64,000 nt of DNA, from contig JAMKCH010072648.1 in assembly GCA_023653785.1 (NCBI GenBank), positions 30,132-94,131 on the forward strand, read 5' to 3'. Under the pieces are notes generated by a model. It ran no database searches and was not told where the DNA came from. It worked only from the letters and a program-made list of their open reading frames with translations. The DNA is from Ophioderma brevispina. Lineage: Eukaryota; Echinodermata; Ophiuroidea; Amphilepidida; Ophiodermatidae. Positions 12,838 to 24,345 of the stretch are shown piece after piece (the stretch's first letter is position 1; the number at the start of each line of letters is the position of its first letter). The position numbers and the translations under genes were made by a program.

Positions 12838-13568
12838 CTGGCTGAGATGTCTAGTGCCCAGAGGGTTATTGAAGTCCACCCCACAAGGCACCAGTTTTGG
12901 AAATTTCACCTAAAGGATTAGCGCGATTGCTAATCCGAAACATCTGAAAACATCAAATTCATATTTTTATATTTTTTGTTTACTGACATGGATATGCTAA
13001 CAAAACCTGCAAGTGGTTGGCTTGAAATCCGTGTAATTAAGGCGGCATACTTTTTATCTGATTCTGTAATTTCTATAATGTGCGTATCAAAATTCTGACT
13101 TTATATCAAAAAAGGCCTTCCCGGTGAATATCACAGATTTTCAGCGTGTTATTGTGCACCATGGATCAATCCATATGACCTCAAACAAAACATTATTGTC
13201 TTTGTTATTTTGTACGGTGTAAACCCCATCAGCTGTTTAGCGCAGATTTTGAGGCGGTCTTCGCTCTATATCTATTTGCGGGAGACGGTATGACAATTGT
13301 CCTCACCTACCTAATTTTTGTTATTTTGGTAGTTTGTTTCTACATTGAGCAGTTTTTTGGATTTGTCCATTCTTTTCCCTGATTTGTAAGTAAAACATTC
13401 ATTTGCCATTTTTTTCGCTTCTCTCGCATTATCTTGCTAATCCCTTTAATAGAGTTCAGGTGTCCCTACCAAATCATATTCTTAACACATAAAAACCTGA
13501 CTTTTATGCTCAGTGAGGTTATCCACAAAGCAGGGATTTTAGCATGATCATGAATGTCTTGTGGTTCT
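12838..13568 (+). repeat. Dispersed repeat H interrupted by a G element
   Basis: The flanks of the G element ('gcaccagttttgg' before, 'cttaacacataaaaacctgacttttatgctc' split around 13490-13520 after) reappear uninterrupted at 27270-27370. The G element therefore sits inside an older dispersed repeat. The nature of H is unclear; it may be SINE-derived. Confidence 0.55.
12910..13449 (+). mobile_element. TTAA miniature element, family G (copy 1)
   Basis: The body is 12914-13445. The left flank CTAA (12910-12913) is a one-base variant of the TTAA at 13446-13449. The left end AGGATTAGCGCGATTGCTA and right end read in reverse (AGGGATTAGCAAGATAATG) are inverted. The uninterrupted H copy near 27300 serves as an approximate empty site. 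Confidence 0.7.
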
Positions 13569-14040
13569 TTAAGAGACACTGGCACATTTGAAAATAGTGC
13601 GCCCTCAGATTTTTCAAAATCGATATTTTTGCATGGTTGCAAGCCCTCAACCGAAATGATTAAGACCAAATCAGCTTAAACAGAACGATTTTATAATTCA
13701 GCATAATACAAAATGGGCGTTTACACAAGAACATGCACGCCGTAGCATGTTCCATCGCTATTCACCTGTTTGACCGGGCTATAACCTTTGTGTTTATATC
13801 AGTGCGTCGATGTCAATGATATTCATGTACTATACACATTTGTTGATCAAAGTTATGGGAAAACTTAAAAGTTGGCCTACAAATTACCTGGATGTCTTTA
13901 CCTCAGATCAATGTCCCTATCTGTTTTGGTATGTTATTTTATTGTAAATTACCTATCTGTTCTTCCCAATGGCCTAGACAATCATTTGAGAACAAATTGA
14001 AGAAATTCATATTTTGTGAAATGTGCCAGTGCCGCTTTAA
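13569..14040 (+). mobile_element. TTAA miniature element, family O (copy 1)
   Basis: TTAA lies at 13569-13572 and 14037-14040. Left end GAGACACTGGCACATTTG and right end in reverse AGCGGCACTGGCACATTTC are inverted. The interior phrase 'cctacaaattacctggatgtc' is found in reverse inside copy 2 at 26678-27182. Confidence 0.75.
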
Positions 14041-14283
14041 ACATTTTGGACACCTTATACCCCTAAGTACTGACACATGGTTAGTCAGTACAGAAGGCAC
14101 ATCGGCACATTGCGATGCATTATGGATTGGTTCAAACATGCTATGTTTAGGGCCTTACAGGGTTCACATTGCCAGATGTTGACAGGTACCATTGAATGGA
14201 AAAGGGGTGGACCAACTCAAATGGCCCGTTTTATTTATGTGCCTTAGTCAAATTAGTTACATGTACAGGGTGGGTTAAAGGCA

Positions 14284-14580
14284 CTGGCGTACCCGGGGTG
14301 GCTTTGGGCTAAATCCCCTCAAAGTCTCAAAAAAAGAAGGAAGAAGAGAAGGGAGAAAGAAAAAGAGAAAAGAAAAAAGTGTCGGAAGCCGTACGCAAGA
14401 AAAGGCGTTTTCAGGTCTTGAAACCCTAAACCTCAGAGCTTCCAGGGCTCTGCCCCCTGGACCCCACCAGGGGCCCTATGGCTGCCCTGACCCCCACCCA
14501 TTAGTCGCTCCGCTCGCTTCGCTCTCCTGGTTCGAACATCTTTAGTCCAGCCCCCCTCATAAATTTCCTGGGCATGCCTA
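14284..14580 (+). mobile_element. Non-autonomous element with CACTGGCGTACC end
   Basis: It begins CACTGGCGTACCCGGGG and ends with 'cccccctcataaatttcctgggcatgcc'. The reverse of the right end, CATAGGCATGCCCAGG, resembles the left. The middle has the G/C-rich phrase 'cagggctctgccccctgg'. The same modules occur on the opposite strand at 44.4-45.0 kb. No target duplication was found. Confidence 0.55.
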
Positions 14581-15350
14581 TGAGGCTTCTATACCAAATT
14601 GACTATACACAATAGTGGTTAGCCAACTCTTTGCTAGATATCTATAGAAAAACAGGTTTTTCTTGCGGCTAGAAGTTGCTTGAATTTTTCAAAATTGATT
14701 GGAAATATGCTGGCTGTTCCTCTAACGATTACTTGACCGTTTTAAGGCACCATTGAAACTGTTTGAAAACCAGTTCTGGAATTTATAAGTGGTCCTTAAA
14801 GTTGAAGGCACTTTATTATACTTAGTTTTCTAGCTATACATATTCGATCCTATAAATAGATAAACAAAAGATGGTATTCACTTGCGACAGCGTGGGCAAC
14901 TTCGGAATATTTTTAATACCCTTTGCACGGGATTCTATATTCTATTGCGAGTTGGGACGACAAACACGCTTGCCTCACTTTTGACGTATTAGATATTGTG
15001 TCGACGGTTCTCCACTACATGATTGGCCGAACATTCGATCTTTTTACCTTTAATATCCCGCTTTTAATTTAACTTTCACATTATTTACAAAATGTTTAAA
15101 TAATTGGCGGTAAGCATATCAATACTAGTGGAAATCTTTGGAACACATCGGCCAGAAGATATTAACATTTTGACAGATATCCCTAAAGAGTGTTCAACAA
15201 GAGTGCAAAGCGAAATTTGCAATAATAATCCTCTATTTTTGATAGAGGATAGTCCCTCAAGTGCTGAACTACGAAAATTAATAGAATTTTAAAAAAAACT
15301 AGAAGTATCGCGTTTTCTCCCGGCTTTCCCGCGCCCCTATATTCCAAAAA
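14581..15350. other. No recognised feature
   Basis: No paired ends or tandem repeats. A 62-codon frame at 15104-15292 has no recognisable domain. Confidence 0.35.
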
Positions 15351-15359
15351 TATAAGCTG

Positions 15360-16440
15360 TGGGGCCGCTCCATGACCTTTTGCCCCTGGCCCGTGACCTT
15401 TGATCTCATCACAGCTGAGGATCGCAGGGTCAACCTATACAAAAATTTTGTTCCAATTGAACTTCAAGTTTTAAAATTAGATCAATTTTACATTTTAAGC
15501 CATTTTTGTCAAACGTGACCTCACATGACCTTTGACGCTTCTCAACATACCTTCTTTTGACCTCATCAACTATGAGGGATCCCCTTGTGCACCTATGAAG
15601 AATTTTTGTTTCCAATTGAAGTTAAACTTTCAATTGAGGTCAATTTAAAAAACACAATTTGTGACACACACACCCCCTCACATCACACATACACACATCT
15701 CACACATACACACGCACAACGATTGCTAAGTGGTCCGCCAGCTATCGCTGCGGCCCACAAAAACCACACCCACAATTTGCTCGCTACAGTATGTCATGTG
15801 ACCCCTCTGATCTCCTTATTACGTGTGCAACCAGCGTCAATTTATTGCTTAAAAAGCTGCATCAGACCGACTTATCCCAATATCAATCTTGCCGCTTGCG
15901 CCTTCCAATCATTGTAAGGCATGCCAGTACCACTGAGTGTGAATGTAACGTTTTTGAGTGTACGATTTGCCGAGTACCTTCACACGTATTCAAAAGAAAC
16001 CACTGACCCAATTCTCAAATTGAGTATATATAGAGTGCCTCTAATGACCCTATATGGTCGCCTTAGACCCCATCCCATTTTGGATCAATCTACATAATAA
16101 AACACTCTGAACCTAAAATGCTATGACACACTAAAGGACCACTGGTCAGGACTCTTATTACTGGTATGCGCAGATGACCTATGATGACCCCTAGTGCCCT
16201 TTCTGACCTCTATTGCCCATGTGACCTTTGACCCCGGATCTGGTCAAATCATATATTTTGCTAAAAAAATCAACTTTGGTTCTGTCCGGCTATTTGTTTC
16301 ACCGTCCTTTTACATACAGATAGATTTTGGTGGGTAAGAGCTCCGACGTATTGAGGTTGGTGGCACGATTTTCGAGGGTCATTTCTGGGGGTCAAGGTCA
16401 TCCCGGGGTGCTTGTCGGGTAATTGGGCGGTCGACTTTGA
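15360..16440 (-). repeat. Dispersed TGACCTTTGACC-rich repeat block
   Basis: Repeated 'gacctttga' phrases (15380-15560, 16190-16235) are the reverse-strand form of the AGGTCA repeats at 6-9 kb and 28 kb. A CA-rich stretch lies at 15660-15720. TGACCTTTGACCC at 16222-16234 is a direct repeat of two half-sites with one spacer base. The block hosts D2 at its right edge. Confidence 0.6.
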
Positions 16441-16441
16441 C

Positions 16442-18746
16442 CACTGATCTCTACACACTGGATGGCCTATATCGCCGCTCGATTAACGGAGTGAAAACCG
16501 AAATTGCTCGCGGCCCTTTTGTCTTCTACTACCCCAAACCCGTTTCGTGCACGTTCAAAGCAATAGGGAAACTACGGAAAAGGGAAGAATTAGGCCATTA
16601 ATGCGCGTATGTCAGTTTGATCAATGTAATTTGGTTGATTTTTCGAGTATGGGGTGGGCGGGGCATGTCGAACAAAATATGATCAAAATGTTGTAAAAAG
16701 TCTTAATTTAAAATGCCATATTTCAGGTTTTCAAGCTCACAGACACCAATAATTCCTTGCAGTAATTGCTTGGACTACTAGTATTCACATATATTAGATA
16801 TTTATTAATCATCGCTTCTTTTTTCCGCTTTTACACCCCCCCCCCAGCATTGGACTGGCAAGCTCCTCAAGTGATGGATTGGGGGTACCCCGGGGCCGGG
16901 GGGGGTTGAGAGTGGCATCTCGTATCTCTTTTTTTTACAGGCTTTTAAGAGATTTGGGGGAAAAAACATATCGTTCTATTTTAAAATATTACTTAGATAC
17001 TTTGGAATGATAATTCCGGGGGGTTCTTGAACTTTTGGGGGTCGGGGACCAAGCTCGGTTCCAAAAAGAGCGACAATAGCTTCAAATGCGGGACACTCTC
17101 TAGGGGTGTAAAATTCACAATAAATGAAGTTCTATGGGGTATCAAATTCCATTGTGATTGGACTGGTTTCATGATTAAAAATGGAATTAACCTAAACAGG
17201 CTTGATTGGCAAAATAAACCCGAGTGTTAATTTTTCTTGCAGATAGGCAGAATGTACTTTTTGAGATGGGGCTACACTGAAGAATATTAATGGTAAAAAA
17301 GTGTTCTTATTGACTAATGAGATATTTAGTTCATGTACATTATTTTTTTTAAGATCCACCCAATATTGCTAAAACGTGGTTTGACTAAAAAACAGTTTTT
17401 TAAAGAGTTTTTGGATTAAATTTCATAATGGCAAATTATTTCTACAACTTAAAAATTAGGACCTTTTTAATACCAAATTTGTCCAAAAGGACTAAATAGC
17501 AATACCTGTGTACTTAAAACTCGTCCATTTTTGTGCTTTGACAACTAATTCTAGTCCATTTGGTGAGTCTAGTCTTCTTTATAGTCAATTAACATTTGAC
17601 AAATTAAAATTAGTCAGTCATTTAATTTGTCATTTTAAGGTAAATTTTTAGAGGTAAGAAAATATTTTTGTACTCATGAAAAACTAGTTTAAAATAATGG
17701 GAAGGATATTCGTCCACCAGAGCAAACATGTTTCTCTAAGCATTGAAGTCCATTATGAAATGATAAACAACTGATTTGCGCGAATTTTTAATTAGTCAAA
17801 AAGACACACTTTTTTGACTAATTCTCAGTGTATTTAAAGAAGGTATATTAGTCACTATGAGAACTAGGTCCCACAAGGGGGTATAATTTTACTGCACTCA
17901 TTGGTCCCTTATTTTTAAAAAGAACCCCTGAACTAGTAGATTTCACCAAAAAACTGGCTCCCGGACGACTCCCGTTAGGTTATTTTCACTCGTTACCCTT
18001 GGTCATGTTAGCTTTATCTGGGTCAAGTTCAGAACCCCGACTGAGCATGCCATCCCCCCATCGGGATAAATCTCCTTGAAAAAAAAAGAATGCACTGCAC
18101 TTAGGGGCCGTATACTGCACGAAATCATTGTTTAAATCAACTTGGCAATAAAATTGGAAGGAACTGAATTTTGGTCCTTGACCTTGGGATTTTTAAGCTA
18201 GTCTAGTGACACTGTTTTGCTGTGATAAATGTAAACTCACAAGCATCCCTTAGGCCTAATTGTGATCCATTTCTACAATGTATCCCTCGAAAGACTCAGA
18301 TTTAAATACTAATTCTAATAATTCCCATGGAGTTATTATAAGCATTTTAGAGCACAGCTATACAGTCTAAGACTAGTACAGTGACTTAGGTCATACAGTC
18401 ATATTACAGTGTAAGCACGACGTGTGTACCCGCCCTGTTCATCACTAATCGGTCGCAAATTCCTAGAATACATTTGTTTCCTTCCTACTTCTCACAGTTA
18501 ATTTCAAGCAAACGGGCACATACTTCATAAAACGTTGCAAAGGCTTATATTTTTTCAGATATGCACCAGGAAAGTACGTTAAAAGGCCATACATGTACAC
18601 TCCCTCCCATGAAAACGCCGTGCAAACCGAGTTGAATGTTTTGGGGTAGAGCACAAGGACGCTGGCAACTCCGGTTTCCTGCCTTCCTCAACCGGGACTC
18701 GCTATTCAATCGCTTTGAGACAGCCTATCCCGTGTGTAAATCAGTG
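16442..18746 (+). mobile_element. D2: second copy of the 2.3-kb transposon
   Basis: It starts CACTGATCTCTACACACTGG and ends, in reverse, CACTGATTTACACACGGG. It is collinear with D1 over nearly its full length, but contains an extra 556-bp element at 17275-17830 and lacks some D1 segments. The flanks actttgac and cttgac(ta) look like a decayed 8-bp duplication. Small indels between D1 and D2 destroy every shared frame, so neither encodes a transposase. Confidence 0.8.
17273..17832. mobile_element. TA-flanked miniature element nested in D2
   Basis: The body is 17275-17830, with TA on both sides. The ends CACTGAAGAAT... and, in reverse, CACTGAGAATTAGTC share AAAAAAGTGT and TTGACTAAT over about 45 bp. 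D1 lacks this block, which supports a later insertion. TA flanks suggest Tc1/mariner-type transposition; a CACTA-type element with a short TSD is an alternative. Confidence 0.7.
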
Positions 18747-18860
18747 CTTGACTATGGATAGAGTTTTTGTATGGTGGTAGAGTTCGCCGTAACTAGTTGT
18801 TTAAGGGTCACAGTTCGAGGGTCTTTGGGTCAAGTTCATTTCAGGGTCATGGAAAGATGG
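18747..18860 (+). repeat. AGGTCA-type repeat fragment
   Basis: 'agggtcacagttcgagggtctttgggtcaag' style phrases directly right of D2 are like those left of it (16370-16400). D2 therefore interrupted this repeat. Confidence 0.5.
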
Positions 18861-19189
18861 TGTTGTTGAGATAAAGTAAAACGTATAACAAGTAAGAAAA
18901 GAAGTAACAACATTCTTTAGGCAAAAAAAAGATAATATAGGTCCTTTGTTTCTGACAGTTTTCTTCACGACTTTCGGATGGGACCAGCACAGCAATGTTG
19001 TTCTATTTAACCATTTTAATACCTGCTATAAGGCTATGCTGTGCCGAAAGTGGTAACAATTAACTCCAGTGGTGCAATAGGATAGGCCTACAAGATAAGA
19101 AACCTGTTGTGATTTGCCGTTTGCCTTTTTGAAGATTGCTCCATCATTGCTATTAGTCAAAGTGTTATGTTATAATATATTTTAGTAGC

Positions 19190-19402
19190 CTAGTTTGTGG
19201 ACTTTGGTCCCACTGACATCCCAAACGGGTCTGTCCGCGGAGCCCTGTCTATTTTTTTCGGAAAAGCTTTATTTTTTAAGAGCTCTATCTCTTGGTGCAG
19301 TTCATGGTTGTCGATGGCTCCGTTTTCATTATTAGGTAACTTGGCTGTGGTTTTCATACCCATGCTTTTTGATGTATTGATATGAAGCACCCAGGGAGGC
19401 TA
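19190..19402 (-). CDS. Candidate short terminal exon, unknown protein
   Basis: I do not recognise this protein. On the minus strand a frame of about 70 codons ends at TAG (19190-19192). Its composition is hydrophilic and charged, unlike the repeat-derived frames elsewhere, with segments such as HQEIELLKNKAF and DPFGMSVGPK. Just upstream a TAG stop coincides with a possible splice acceptor AG (about 19403), so the frame could be a 3' exon rather than a complete gene. The pyrimidine tract is weak and no canonical AATAAA follows closely. The region 19000-19560 has no repeat partner in the window. The opposite strand is also open here, which weakens the case. It may be chance. Confidence 0.15.
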
Positions 19403-19559
19403 ATTAGGTCCAATACATACCGTACCTTGGTTTCTGTTCTAAAACATTCCAATATACTCATCTAATGGTATAACTCACTAGCGAAGACCCACTGCAGTCG
19501 CGGAAGCTTATACAATTTCTGCACATATACAGTACCACCAAACATCGCTCAAAGGAATG

Positions 19560-20270
19560 CAGGACTCCTTTAGGTAGAGCAGTTTGGGGGAAAAAACACA
19601 CCCCCCCCCTCTAATGACCTAAATGTCCTTTGCCCCCCTTAACCTTTGCACATCTATTACTAAGCAGTTGGTCTGTCTGTCAGCGTGTCTGTCTGTCTGA
19701 CTGTCATATGTTCTCTGAGACGAGGCTTGCACCTTGCCATGCAACTTGGTGGGTGGGTGCCCCCTTGACCTTACGAAGACCGACTCTGTATTGGTTAGGG
19801 GAACAAAGGTCATCAGGGGCTCATTCAATCAAAGAGCTCCAATGGGTAAAATGTTGGTGATCCTCGAACTTGGTGGCGGGTCGATGTTGGGGATCAAAAT
19901 TTTAAAGAGCAGTGCGCGGTCATCATGGGTCTTCAAGGTTCAAAGGAAACCGCAAAACCCGAGGTCATGCAATCCAGGTGATCGCAAAAACACAGGGTAT
20001 GCTCAAGATCCTAGATCCCGCCTATTAAAATACTATAAAGAACCACCGGTCAAGAACTCTTATGGTATGTACAGATGACCTCTTATGGCCCATATGCCTT
20101 TTGACACTTCCAATGACCCTACCTGACCGTTGACCCCAAATTCTAAACATCCAAGTTAATTGTATAGCCACCAAACTGCTCAGATAACCACTGGGCCAAG
20201 ACCCGGGGCTATATGTCAATGGACCTGTAATGATCCTACCAATGACCATGACCCCACAACTACACATTCC
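19560..20270. repeat. Dispersed repeat with GTCTGTCTG tract and GACC phrases
   Basis: A GTCTGTCTG microsatellite at about 19669-19703 is followed by 'caacttggtgggtggg' and repeated 'gacc' phrases to about 20260. The 29.8-kb repeat has a comparable order (GTCC/GTCTG run, then 'aacttggtgg'). Confidence 0.5.
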
Positions 20271-20690
20271 CTAACCTCCAGTGAATGATTACTGCATCAT
20301 TGATCCTCTGGTTTCTCTCCTATCCTAAATGCATATCCTCTTTCTCGCGATCGCCTCCCTATCCTAAATCAAAATACAAAAAAATCATCAAAATGCACAG
20401 TTTTTGCAGTGTAACAAGTATCAGGTCCCACTAATCATATCCCCTGGCAATGGATAATAACAGAGCAACCGTAATAGGATAAATTGGGACTATTTTAGTG
20501 CTTCTGTGTCCGTCACGGACACTACTACAACACATAAGTAAAAGATTCATTCTTTGAACACTGCCCGTTCCATCCGTTTTCGCTGGCAATCTTCAAGTAC
20601 CGTCTGAAAGGATTTGACAGCCTTATTCTGGACCTTTTAAGCTATTTCTGCAAATTTCCAAATAGGTTGCTCTTTCGGGTGAATCCTGAT
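20270..20690. other. No recognised feature
   Basis: Nothing recognisable. It leads into the minisatellite. Confidence 0.35.
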
Positions 20691-21457
20691 AGTGTCTTAA
20701 GATCCCCACTCTTCCGGAAAAGTATTACTTTTGCTTCTAAGTGAAGATACCACCCTTCTTGAAAATATTACACTTGTTGCTGTCCTAACACAGATAGCAC
20801 CCTCATGTAAATTATACTAACTGTTGGGCATGACTACTGAAGATAACAAACTTGCCTAAATAGTTTATCACTACTGACACTACATTACTTTCTTCTGAAG
20901 ATACTACCCCTCTTGGAAATCTTACTAGTTGGATATCTACTGAAGCTAGTTCTTCCTGTAAAATATTACTACTTGGTTGTGTCTACTGAAGATAACATCC
21001 TTTCTAGAAAGAAAATTCGAAATACTGATCCCTACTTGTTGTCTTCTGAATATACCGAGCCCCTCACATAAATATTACTACTTATTATTGCTATCTCTAC
21101 TAAAGAACACTCTTCCTGTACAAAGTTTAACTTCTGTAATACTGAAAGATAACACCCTTCCTGGAAAATATTACTACTTGTTGATGTCTAATGAAGAGAC
21201 CACCCTTCCTAGAAATGTTAGTAGTTGTTGTTACTGTAAAAAGATAACACTTCATGGGAAATATTACTAGTTGTATCTGTCCAACAATGATAGTGCCTCT
21301 GAAGGAAAATATTACTAACTGTTGCATGTCTGCTGAAGATAACACCTGCCTGAAAAATATTATCACTGCTTGCTGTCTACTGAAGCATCCATCATGAAAA
21401 AGTTAGTAGCTGCTGTCTACTGAAATAAGATAACACCCTCCCTGGAAAATATTACTA

Positions 21458-21948
21458 CACCACAAAAACTGGGTGTTAAAATCTTAACACCAAGTCAGTG
21501 TCAAGCTTCTCAGTGTTAGTTTCTGGTGTTGAAATTAGTATTTAACACCGCTCAGTGTTCCTGCACAATTTGAATTATGTATTTTGGTGATCTGCTTATG
21601 AAATGTTAGAGATAAGCAGTTGCATTAGAAGCAAACACCAACAAAATCAAACATTTTCTACTAAAATATCAGATTTTACAAATAAAAACCAGTATTGATT
21701 CCAGGAGGATCTTAAATTAACACCAGTGGTGTTAAAAATAATTAACACTGACAGGTGGTGTAAAATTAACACCAAACAGTGTCATATCATACATTGTAAC
21801 ACCAAAATGGTGTTAACATAACACTAATATGGTGTTGATTTTAACACCAAAATGGTGTAAACCAGTGCGTGCAGTCCCTTATTGATTCCAGAAGGGTGTT
21901 AAAATTAACACCCATGGTGTTATAGTTAACACCCCTGTTTTTGCAGTG
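21458..21948. mobile_element. Miniature element with many GGTGTTA/TAACACC motifs
   Basis: The left end CACCACAAAAACTGGGTGTT matches the right end in reverse (CACTGCAAAAACAGGGGTGTT). At least ten copies of the AACACC/GGTGTT motif, in both orientations, lie inside, most densely at both ends. CACTG termini with subterminal repeats resemble CACTA (EnSpm-like) non-autonomous elements. The flanking minisatellite unit 'ttactac-ttgttgctg' is cut at this point. No clear TSD. Confidence 0.65.
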
Positions 21949-22334
21949 TTCTTGTTGCTGTCAATTATCACCCCTCATGGAAATGTTATAACTTGTTGCT
22001 GTCTTTTGGGAAAACATTACTTGTTGCTGACTACTGAAAATAACACCTTTCCTGGAAAATATTATTACTTGTTGCTTTCTTCTGAAGATAGCACCCTTCC
22101 TGGGAACAAATACTACTTGTTGCCATCTACCAAAGATAGCACCCCTCATGGAAAATATTTCTCACTGCTGTTATCTACTGAAGATAACACTCTCCTGGAA
22201 AAGATTAGCAGTGTTTGATGCCTACTGTAGATAATGCATTCCTGGAAGATATTACTACTGTTTTGCTGTCTACTGAAGATATCACCCATCATGGAAAATA
22301 ATTATTGCTGTCTTCCTGGAAAACATTACTACTT

Positions 22335-22630
22335 AATAATAATAATAATGTCAATTTATAACATGCACATATCCACCCTACGAGGTGCTCAAGGCGCAAT
22401 TGCCAGTTATTATTACCGCTGCCATCAGGAAATTGTCACAATCATTTCGCTCCATCTAGGTGGCTGCTGGCTAGGTGCACAACTCTATCAGTACTTAGAT
22501 TGTAATATCCCCCATAACAGCTATCCAATTATCGCTTGGGTCAACAAAGCTAATGAGACTAAGACTAGTATCTTGCTCAAGAACACAAAACCAACGTTGA
22601 CAAATAGGGGGATTTTCCAGTTCACTGATC
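22335..22630 (-). mobile_element. SINE inserted in the minisatellite
   Basis: An ATT tail reads aataataataataat at 22335-22350. On the minus strand 'GTGTTCTTGAGCAAGATACT' near 22575 is the same core motif as in the SINE at 23461-23765 (GTGTCCCTGGGCAAGACACT). Minisatellite units resume at about 22635. No convincing tRNA head remains. Confidence 0.55.
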
Positions 22631-23279
22631 ATGGCCTCATACTTGTTGCGTGTCTAGTGAAACTGAAATCACAAAAAACAAAAACCAACCCTTCTGGAAA
22701 ATATTACCTTAACTTGTTGCGGTCTACTGAAGATACACCGCTTCCTAGACAGCAATAGTAGTACTTGTTGTCAACTGAAGATTTAACCACCATGAAAAAT
22801 TTACTAGTTTTTTTGCCTATCTACAGAAGATAGCACCCTTTTGGAAAATATAACGCACTGTTTGCTACTACTGTATGATGGCACCCCTCATGGGAAAATG
22901 TTATTAAAATTGTTGCGTGTTAGTGAAGATAACACTCTCCTAGAGAGGATTGCTACGTGTTGCTGTCGTTTGAAGATAAACACTCTAATGGAATAATATT
23001 ACTACTTTTTACTGTGTACTGAACACCTCCTGGAGAATAGGACATTGTTTGTAACTATGATGATAGCACTGGTAGGGAAAGGATTACTATTTGTGCTGTC
23101 CAACAAAGATATCCCCTCTTCATGGAAAAATATTACTTAATGTTGCATGTCTATTGAAGATTACACCTTCCCTGGAAATTAATACTCTTGTGGCCGTCTA
23201 ATGAATATAACACCCTTCCTGGACATAGGCTCGTTGTTGCTGTATAAAAGATAAAACACTTACTGGAAAATATCAGACT

Positions 23280-23817
23280 TGTTGCGGTGGCGGCCACCAG
23301 GGGGGCATTTTGGACATTTGGCCCCCATAAACCCCCCCCCCCCTGGAATTGGGGCCAAATTTAGCATTTTGGGGCCAAAAATCAATGAATTTGCAACTCA
23401 GCAATTTTGAGCAAATATTGATATTTCCCCCCAAAAACAATTTTTCACTTTTAACCTTTATAAATAATAATAATAAAGCAAGTATGATATAGCGCTTTAC
23501 ACAACGTCTCAAAGCGCTTTACATTTATTCCGTGTCACTAGGATATATCACATTTTTCCACATATTGAAAAAATTCGGCAGGGCCAATTATAAACGGCGC
23601 ACAGTATGACTACCCCTAACAGCTCACCCAATTTAAACCGGGTGAAGTGAGACAAGCGAAGATAAAGTGTCTTGCCCAGGGACACAACACGTTGGCCTCG
23701 GCGTGGGGGGCCGAACTCAACAACCTGAGAATCATGAGTCCTGCGCTTTTCCTCTAGACCAAACATTGCTCCCCCCCCCCAAAAAAGAATTATGTGGTCA
23801 CCCACTGCCTGTTGCGG
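23280..23817. mobile_element. hAT-like element carrying a nested SINE
   Basis: The body is 23288-23809 with an exact 8-bp duplication tgttgcgg at 23280-23287 and 23810-23817. The left end GGCGGCCACCAGGGG resembles the right end in reverse (GGCAGTGGGTGACCACA). The outer parts are G/C-run-rich like other hAT-like miniatures here; the middle is a SINE (23461-23765). The target is a minisatellite unit. Confidence 0.75.
23461..23765 (-). mobile_element. tRNA-derived SINE, minus strand
   Basis: Reading the minus strand: a tRNA-like head starting 'tggtctagaggaaaagcgcagg', a decayed B-box region 'gttgttgagttcg', the core GTGTCCCTGGGCAAGACACT, 'cacttcacccggtttaaattgg', then AGCGCTTTGAGACG and TATAT, and an ATT tail (23461-23477 on plus). 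This order is the classic SINE layout. Decay of the promoter boxes argues it is inactive. Confidence 0.75.
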
Positions 23818-23847
23818 TACAACAAAGATAGACCCCTAATGGAAAAG

Positions 23848-24345
23848 GGTCACATATCAAGGTCAATGTCATGTTAGGCCTATCATTCACTACCCACCGC
23901 GCGGCAGGCAACACAAGCGGTCCGAGGAACCCCCGATGATTTTTTCTGTTTTTGTTTATTTTGTCAATATTGTATGTTCATGTTATTTTGTTCCTTGTAT
24001 CTTTTCCTTGATGATAGTATTTATTAGTTTTGTAGTAATTTTGAGACGGTCAATGCCACACTCAGCTGTGTTAGCAGTGAACTCGTTAAATCCACTGGTA
24101 ACAGATGCAGTTCTCTTGGTAATCCAGTGCTTTTTACACGATAAAGTTCTGTTAAATATTATTTTCCCTGTTATGCTAAACTTAGTTCCGATAAGTTATA
24201 ATGATGCTTTATTTAATTTACACTTATTATGAGTTTTTTTTTTCTAATCCTATTGTTAGTATTCATTGTACTATATCATTCATATTATTTATTCATATAT
24301 TTTGCTGTATTTTGTGAGAACCAAAAAAATAAATGATGATTGAAA
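23848..24345 (+). repeat. Unclassified insertion in the minisatellite
   Basis: It starts with 'tcacatatcaaggtcaatgtcatgttaggcc', which matches 28295-28330, followed by 'gcgg(t/g)ccgagga'. It then runs through T-rich DNA to 'aaaaaaataaatgatgattg'. It may be an old retroelement 3' end because of the AATAAA-plus-short-repeat end; no coding remnant is seen. Confidence 0.4.

Noticed and set aside
20977..22218. Repeat protein encoded by the 48-bp minisatellite
   Set aside because: Frequent stops and indels, both strands open, no start or splice context. Kept only as a hypothesis in the findings.
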